Source of the DNA: Platerodrilus igneus
Taxonomy: Eukaryota > Arthropoda > Insecta > Coleoptera > Lycidae
Length of the DNA stretch: 64,000 nt
Direction of reading: 5' to 3'
Assembly (NCBI GenBank): GCA_036346225.1
Contig: JARFIW010001366.1
Span: forward strand, 372,001 to 436,000
In this document: piece after piece, positions 63,713-64,000 of the stretch
Layout: each line of letters starts with the position of its first letter
Position numbering within the stretch: position 1 is the first letter of the stretch
Notes under the pieces: model-generated
Told to the model about the DNA's origin: nothing
What the model saw: the letters and a program-made list of their open reading frames with translations, nothing else
Database searches by the model: none
Program-made: the position numbers and the translations under genes

Positions 63713-63779
<67 letters not shown>
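63713..63779. repeat. (AT)n tract
   Basis: Pure AT dinucleotide repeat closing the SINE-like region. Confidence 0.97.
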
Positions 63780-63780
<1 letters not shown>

Positions 63781-64000
63781 CTCACTTGTTTAACAGTTTA
63801 TTTATTATATAGTAATTTTTTTAATTTTATACTAATTAACTAATTACTTAACAACAATTGGGGCCAGGCAGCAACACAAAAAACAAAATACTTATTCTAT
63901 CTTTAGTTAACACAAAAAATGTTCGAATTCTGTGCCAACTAAATATTGAGACAGTGAAAAGTAACTTTTTCAAATGAAACAAGATAAAAACAGTAGGCTG
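63780..64000. other. No recognisable gene
   Basis: AT-rich. Nothing identified before the window ends. Confidence 0.5.

Larger units (their letters stand above)
62983..63720. repeat. Inverted pair of tRNA-like SINE units
   Basis: About 62990-63280 and 63470-63715 are reverse complements. They share CCAACTTTGTATTTAAAGTT, the tRNA-like core, and GAAGCTTGGCTCTTGTTAA. In addition, AATAGAGAAGAATAATCCAC... at 62979 recurs in direct orientation at 63378. The spacing and the (AT)n edges suggest two SINE copies inserted head to head, or one element duplicated by inversion. Confidence 0.75.

Noticed and set aside
1..64000. CRISPR array or bacterial-type operons
   Set aside because: No regularly spaced identical short repeats with unique spacers and no prokaryotic gene; the sequence is eukaryotic.

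Overview
The window is a stretch of AT-rich insect (or close arthropod) nuclear DNA made almost entirely of mobile and virus-like sequence. I recognise no ordinary host gene. The insect assignment rests on a mitochondrial insert in the ancestral pancrustacean gene order with TGA read as Trp, and on the mix of BEL/Pao, Ty3/gypsy and errantivirus-like retroelements with Polinton-like DNA. The species cannot be told from the sequence.

Region 1 (1-9.3 kb): repeat-rich DNA, then a nuclear copy of mitochondrial DNA (cytb, nad6, trnP, trnT, nad4L, nad4, trnH, nad5). It was later hit by a small inverted-repeat element inside cytb and by a 1.76 kb solo LTR inside nad4. LINE 3' ends follow.

Region 2 (9.3-18.6 kb): a decayed Polinton/adintovirus-like cluster. 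Short virion-type ORFs and a capsid-like gene on + converge on a protein-primed family B DNA polymerase on -, followed by tandemly duplicated small ORFs, an OB-fold-like protein and a repeat array. Several genes are broken by only one stop or frameshift.

Region 3 (18.6-38.6 kb): a LINE end, a BEL/Pao remnant fused at 22165/22166 to a Ty3/gypsy pol remnant, and inside the gypsy integrase reading frame a 12.85 kb insertion (24764-37612). This insertion starts with AG, ends with CT and is flanked by a 6-bp duplication (AGAACG), as Polintons are. It is nearly all palindrome: two arms of about 6.3 kb around a 237-bp hairpin-rich spacer. Each arm carries the same set of genes (two pipsqueak-type HTH proteins, several unknown proteins, a DNA polymerase fragment) and a (GCCACC)n tract just inside the terminus. 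This is the most unusual object in the window.

Region 4 (38.6-62.1 kb): a second, older palindromic element of the same kind (about 39846-60790) splits a tyrosine-recombinase-like (Crypton-like) pseudogene whose halves lie at 38.8-39.8 and 60.8-62.1 kb. Its left arm holds a young errantivirus-like LTR element (41244-50393; LTRs of 505 bp differing at about six positions). Its right arm holds a composite cluster of LTRs related to the solo LTR of region 1 (53613-59702).

Region 5 (62.1-64 kb): a GT-rich microsatellite, AT tracts and an inverted pair of tRNA-like SINE units.

Nesting gives relative ages: the solo LTR and the small element are younger than the mitochondrial insert; palindrome 1 is younger than the gypsy copy; palindrome 2 is younger than the recombinase gene; the errantivirus and the LTR cluster are younger than palindrome 2. 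Many reading-frame breaks are single-base changes in homopolymers, so some may be assembly error rather than biology.
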